Shown: positions 60,701 to 64,000 of the stretch, piece after piece
How positions within the stretch are numbered: the first letter of the stretch is position 1
How the letters are laid out: the number at the start of each line of letters is the position of its first letter
Assembly (NCBI GenBank): GCA_014084085.1
Contig: NPFB01000107.1
Span: 91,736-155,735, forward strand
Reading direction: 5' to 3'
Length of the DNA: 64,000 bases
From: Hondaea fermentalgiana
Lineage: Eukaryota; Sar; Bigyra; Thraustochytrida; Thraustochytriidae
Position numbers and translations under genes: made by a program
Notes under the pieces: model-generated
What the model saw: only the letters and a program-made list of their open reading frames with translations
Databases searched by the model: none
Told to the model about the DNA's origin: nothing

Positions 60701-61160
60701 CTCGTGCTCCATCTCTACCGCGAGGGGAGCTCGGCCCACCACCAGCAGCAGCGGCCGTAGCAGATGCACCGGCGGCGCCTCCACGGCTTGAAGAGCGGGG
60801 CTTTCCTCGAGGCGTGGACCCCCGTGTTGGGTTTCGTCTATCGACTCCATTCCACGCGGTAAAGCTCCATCTTCGACTACCGTGAGAAAAGGGCGTGTGC
60901 TCGAGCACTTCCTCGTCCTCTTCTTCGGCCGCCCGACGTTGCCGTCTGCGTGCTGCGCGGTGACTGGGGACGCCCTCCTCTTCGTCGAGGTCGTCTTCGT
61001 CGAGTGGCGTCGGGACGCGCACGCGGACATCGTCTCCATTCCCGCTACCGCCGCCGTTGCCGCCGCCGTTGCCGCCGCCGTCGCCGCTGCTGCCGCGGCC
61101 TCGCCTCCTCTCTCCGCCGCCGCCGCCGCCGCTGCGAGCGCCTCCGCGCCCGGACATCAT
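57741..61160 (-). CDS. Inward-rectifier (Kir) K+ channel with a large insertion in the cytoplasmic domain
   Basis: Predicted 1139 residues; Kir channels usually have 360-450. The N-terminal 375 residues are low-complexity (Gly/Arg, Ser, a His run near 309-335 encoded at about 60155-60235). Outer helix about 408-433 (ILFIGLIFIYTAYLLVF), pore helix, selectivity filter TSGFG (469-473, bases 59742-59756) where Kirs have TIGYG, then inner helix about 484-512. The Kir beta domain begins with VIFSDKACIIHRNGKFFF, PIVEAHVRCYVV and VPCTVVHEIDQWSP. At about 613 it breaks off for roughly 445 inserted residues, then resumes with SELEIIVIVEGIEAQSSATF, ARHSYTMDDI and FNHFHEV, the known Kir C-terminal strands. 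The insertion holds a CPVCGTTFYTDEHLLRH finger-like motif and acidic runs. The frame is continuous. It is a K+ channel by homology; gating is unknown. Confidence 0.92.
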   Translation of the reverse strand: MMSGRGGARSGGGGGGERRRGRGSSGDGGGNGGGNGGGSGNGDDVRVRVPTPLDEDDLDEEEGVPSHRAARRRQRRAAEEEDEEVLEHTPFSHGSRRWSFTAWNGVDRRNPTRGSTPRGKPRSSSRGGAAGASATAAAAGGGPSSPRGRDGARGATGASALNGLFADRANAAPRQGEDANSSTTRGPGPEQSRRRLMSSDSCSTCGDSKRGALHRMQRAHKRGDNMTSAPRSRRWFSLPKRPSSSAEPADDNDEDDVESQLSSSPRSPNVITLRRGRLGSAGTLSSQSSFSSILSSNLKRVRSISNLLAANHHTHHNHHGQHHHHHHHHHHHRQSVGQDSMTSSEFTMSDVSEDPDVSWSRRIILRDQWYHQSSGELKIDQVGSQNTLRDIFVLYRDDWFHRTLTQRTHILFIGLIFIYTAYLLVFAGLYSLFNDPFNETCALDIVDTSETGKHPFQMAFAFALETAATSGFGLPDSHEGAFWRGCFQLPTIIWWQCFFGVLLNALCISLVVMRVGRADTRSHQVIFSDKACIIHRNGKFFFSFQCYDLDMHAPIVEAHVRCYVVMNESDGNTTANFQTRHMRLINPDDELGANLFLSVPCTVVHEIDQWSPLLPPTLRREHWQTHDDGFVHNQANRYRYPNVNLREADAAVAGRNGAQCPVCGTTFYTDEHLLRHIRYQQYLEGAYYSESDDDNDEEDNDDDDDDDDGDAKNGEEDDDAKKEDAFASPADGNRAPRAKRSLPPPPSVALSVLDAVDPESASRTLVSPSTSSFTSSRSGHSSKDPAGSQNTVEDDDYHPNDEDDNDEDDDHYDDISSEADDAKDPSAPLPILRPRLRSEHTEPASDAVESEQQSKDGDDATTETSSSHKVNFFESDPDQIEKTRSLPARPQNSVEDPPARPSGQDSIRSLHSLFASDRAREDSRQSSQSQRRSTSHYHSSSRPSSMHQRMEKAYQDQVRRGTSRRIHHHKTVKLSQVRGTTDERLKELSNINKPSGHAGLDVEALISRDRVVRESGENERREVEANVRESSASGPRVRQASSLHPMEKHVKDVKQSIQNFIEASELEIIVIVEGIEAQSSATFQARHSYTMDDIMYNHWFRECFGPDEKKPEKIVINFNHFHEVVPLDASAPIPAQSVL
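60155..60235 (-). repeat. Histidine-encoding (GGT/CAC)n tract
   Basis: On the plus strand a GGT/GTG triplet run; on the minus strand CAC codons giving a run of histidines in the N-terminal disordered part of the Kir-type channel. Confidence 0.95.
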
Positions 61161-61826
61161 CGGGGAGCGCTCTTCGACTCGGTCCTTGGATGGATGTTTG
61201 GATTTCTAAAAGCTCCTACCACTTCAAGTGGTTTATGAAGGAGACGCTGGACCTGAAGTGCCAACTTGGAGAGATGTTGCTCGCAGGGAGCAGAGGAACG
61301 AGCGAGGCGAATACTGGCCTTATGTATGACCCGGGATGAAGTCGGACGCCCACGACAAAAGCTGCATTGAAGAATAGCCGGCGTGGACTTTTTTTTACAA
61401 CGAAAATATTAAAGCTCAGGTCGAGCGATTCGAGCTCTGCGACGAAGAACGCAGTCAAAATGACCCGGAGAGACCTGAGTTGAAAGCTCATGCCGAGTGT
61501 TTCAAGCTCCGCGGCAGCCGATGAGAATAAGTTGTTTCCGAATATTTTAGCCCGTCTCGAGTACTCTTGTTGTCACGAGTCTTGTCAGATGGCGGCATGA
61601 GAAGCGCTTTTCAAGGATCAACTTTCATATTTTGACGGCGTCAGTCATGATGTAGCGACTCGTGATATGTAGCCCGTCTCAATTATGTCTTTATGCCGAC
61701 TTTATACCTTGCTCACATCCAAAGCGAGCGCGAGTTCTTGACCAGTGAAAGAAGATCCTTTTGCTCGATTCTTGGTGAAAGAAGGAAGAACAGCACGCCA
61801 CGATCTTCTTCTGAGAGTTGGTTCCG

Positions 61827-61985
61827 ACAAGCTTCATACGCCACAGGCTTCAGAAAATCACAAGTGTTATACTTTGCAAGCTTTATTATACTCCGCAAGC
61901 TTTATTATACTCCGCAAGCTTTATTATACTCCACGAGCTTCATCCGCCACAAGCTTTATACGCCACAAGCTTCACTCTTCTTCTG
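61827..61985. repeat. Degenerate tandem array with AAGCTT cores
   Basis: Three perfect 19-bp units GCAAGCTTTATTATACTCC (61876-61932) are flanked on both sides by degenerate 16-bp units such as ACAAGCTTCATACGCC. The array is AT-rich compared with surrounding DNA. Confidence 0.85.
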
Positions 61986-62041
61986 TCCAGAGAAGAATGG
62001 GCCAAACTATAAAATTTGTCCTAAGGACTCTGTTTGGTAGA

Positions 62042-62060
62042 CAAGGAAGCAAGCAAGCAG
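62042..62060. repeat. (AAGC)n microsatellite
   Basis: Short run of the same tetranucleotide family as at 194-258. Confidence 0.85.
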
Positions 62061-64000
62061 ATGGACCGGCAGCGCACAATGAGTCAGCCCTAACGTCTCT
62101 CACCGAGTCAGTCATCTCAAGGCCTACACGTTCTTCTTTCTTGGTTACCTCGGGCCGCCGGTGTGACAGACAAACTTTGCGGCCCGTTTGTCTGTCTCCT
62201 CGCGGTCCAGCGACAGGCGGTTCCCGTGTCGTATTTTTGCACAGCCGCCACGCACTTCGTTGCCACGGCGTAAAAAATATCTTTCATGAACAAATGGGTT
62301 GTCCAGGTTAGATCGATGCCAAGCCCGTCGCGTCATATCGTCACGGTTCAGGCCGAGCGCAGCGCATGCAGGCGGCGCGTCCTGGCGAAGCTCCGGGTGC
62401 TGCTGAGCTGCCGCTCCAGGCAGCATCAGCCAGCATCAGCCAGCTGCAGGCAGCACCAGCAAACAGACCTTGTTGCGGTCAATCCCGCCGCGTCCGTCGT
62501 GGCTAGTCGCCGCGCGTCGCAGTCGCTGTCGCTGCCACGGCCCTCGAAAAGTAGTCCAAGCAGCAGCAGCTGTAGCTGCGCCAGCGGCGAGAAGGTATCG
62601 ATTGATCGCAGTCGATAAATCGATCGATTTTCTTTGCTGGACAAGTTCAACTTGTTCGGGATCATCGACGGCGGGGTGAGCGACGACGCGCGCGGCCGGC
62701 CGCGCGAAACGAGTGGGCACGCGCCGGTCTCGCGGGTCTCCGCCTCGCCAGGCAGAGGGGGGTGACGTTCATCGCGTTCGAGGTACCACTACCGGTCCAG
62801 AGATCGCGAGCAGCTGGCTGGCTGCAGCCATCCCGCCCGGCGCTCGCGAGGCGCGCCGTCCGCGCCGCGTCCGGGGTCGAGCGCGCGCGACGCTTTCGCT
62901 GTGCGTATCACGGTTTGGATTCGTGCGCATGTCGTGTCAAGCCACGCGTGGCATGTCTGTCCACGCGTGGCCACGAAGGAAACAAAGAAAGAAATTCGAA
63001 ACTTCGAAACTTCGAAAATTCGAATCATTCCAGTTCGAGTTTGCATCCGCAGCCCCTTTCGGTTCCTGCACGCGCGGCTTCCACCGGACTCAGCGTTTTC
63101 AATATACACAAATAGTTGCGTCTCACGTGGTCTCGTGCGAGAATCACGCGGGGGTGCGCACCTCGCGGAAGTTAGCTCTTCTGGCTGGCGGCTCCCCCGC
63201 TAGGCTATCAATAGACTATCGCGCAAGCGTCAATAGGTATACTACACTTCCATTTCCCTTTCATTGCTCGCTTCGACCCGCCGCGCCTTGATCGAGCGGG
63301 TGGTCACCGGCCCGCGCGTTCGCCTGCCCGCGCCACGCGCTGCTTTTCTGCTGCGCGCCCCGAGCGAGCGCGTGGGCGTGTGAGTCGGTCGGCTCCCGCG
63401 CCGCGCTGCTTTCGAGCCGCAAGTCTGTCACGCTCCGCTCATCCATCATCAGCGCTGCGCGTCGTGGTGACGGCGATGGAGAAACAACGAAAAAATGTTG
63501 GCGATGATCAGGGGCTGAATAAGGGAACTGGGCACTTGCCGCGATCTGTCGCGGGAACCGGGCCGGAGCCGCCTTCTAATAGATGACGCATACTCTGGGT
63601 CCTGTACGCGTGTACCCGCCTTTTGGCCGGCACGTGTCGCGGCAGCGCGAGCTTGTGTGGTGTCGCCGCGCAAGTGCGCCGCCGCGGGATAGCCCACTTG
63701 CGCGCGCGTGCGCGCACTTGCGCACGTGTGCGCGCAAGTGCAGGCTGGGCGTTCGCAGCAAGCGGGGGCGGGCCGGCCGCTCCCTCCGCTCTCCTGCCTT
63801 GTCGTCGCGTTCTTCCCTTTGGTTTCCTTCCTTCTTTCTTTTCTCCCTTCTTCGCGACGAGCCCACTGGTGGCAGAAAGAAAGAAGAAAAAACAGGAAAA
63901 ACCGAAAAAGGCGGGGCAGCTATTCTCTTGTAAATTCGAATTCCGGCCGGCGGACGCCCGCGTCCGCAGCGCAGCGCAGCGCCGCGCGCCCGCCCGCCCG

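Larger units (their letters stand above)
61161..64000. other. Terminal gene-free region
   Basis: 2.8 kb with no gene I can support. Contents: upstream region of the Kir gene, a degenerate HindIII-core tandem array (61827-61985), a GCAA microsatellite (62042-62060), a GAAACTTCGAAA-type repeat (about 62993-63025), a CGCGCACTTGCGC-type stretch (about 63700-63740) and a GCGCAGCGC tail at the window end. Short frames are compositional. Confidence 0.5.

Noticed and set aside
61827..61985. Possible CRISPR array
   Set aside because: Units are contiguous without unique spacers and the genome is eukaryotic.

Overview
The window looks like nuclear DNA from a GC-rich, gene-dense, intron-poor unicellular eukaryote. 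Two runs of exactly 100 N show that it is a draft scaffold. The gene content is eukaryotic: 20S proteasome beta2, TAF9, RhoGEF, eukaryotic-type queuine tRNA-ribosyltransferase, tubulin tyrosine ligase-like enzyme, inward-rectifier K+ channel, C2/EF-hand protein and split tRNA-Ser genes. My best guess is a stramenopile of the thraustochytrid (labyrinthulid) type, from the long near-intronless genes, the GC content, the abundant GCTT microsatellites and several cilium-type genes. That is inference; there is no diagnostic marker.

Layout. 1-2999: microsatellites and two tandem intron-containing tRNA-Ser(GCT) genes, minus strand. 3000-7088: P1B copper ATPase with five N-terminal metal-binding repeats. 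7089-9997: spacer with short duplications. 9998-12118: FKBP/TPR/transmembrane/saposin-like fusion. 12395-13813: queuine tRNA-ribosyltransferase (minus), divergent from a nucleotide-sugar/triose-phosphate-type transporter (14199-15845) across a gap. 16370-17615: proteasome beta2, three exons. 18447-20351: lectin-type ectodomain joined to seven membrane segments. 20932-24829: proline-rich, three-C2, four-EF-hand protein (two exons, minus). 25237-27744: coiled-coil/LRR protein. 28206-28979: C2HC zinc-finger protein. 29305-30984: membrane-anchored JmjC (cupin-8) protein, minus. 31877-37465: 1862-residue CH-like/coiled-coil protein. 37499-38506: atypical Ras-like GTPase, minus. 38890-40992: unrecognised disordered protein. 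41368-44589: PH-PDZ-DH-PH RhoGEF, minus. 45845-50236: metallo-beta-lactamase plus two cyclic-nucleotide-binding domains, minus. 51890-53545: divergent mitochondrial-carrier-like protein. 54031-55314: TAF9, two exons. 55787-57586: TTLL enzyme. 57741-61160: Kir-type K+ channel with a large insertion in its cytoplasmic domain, minus. 61161-64000: no gene seen.

The genes do not form one pathway. Three themes recur. The first is Ca2+/cyclic-nucleotide/GTPase signalling and membrane reception (C2-EF protein, MBL-cNBD protein, RhoGEF, Ras-like protein, Kir channel, lectin-7TM protein). The second is probable cilium or microtubule function (TTLL, C2HC zinc finger, CH/coiled-coil protein, coiled-coil LRR protein). 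The third is housekeeping (proteasome, TAF9, queuine exchange, copper transport). Genes sit mostly in divergent and convergent pairs with short spacers. Only three genes need introns to explain them, and every intron has a GTAAG donor.

The most interesting observations are unusual domain combinations: the split Kir domain, the lectin-PSI-like-7TM protein, the FKBP-TPR-TM-saposin fusion, and the CxxxC metal-binding repeats of the copper ATPase. I did not find a multi-gene mobile or defence system.
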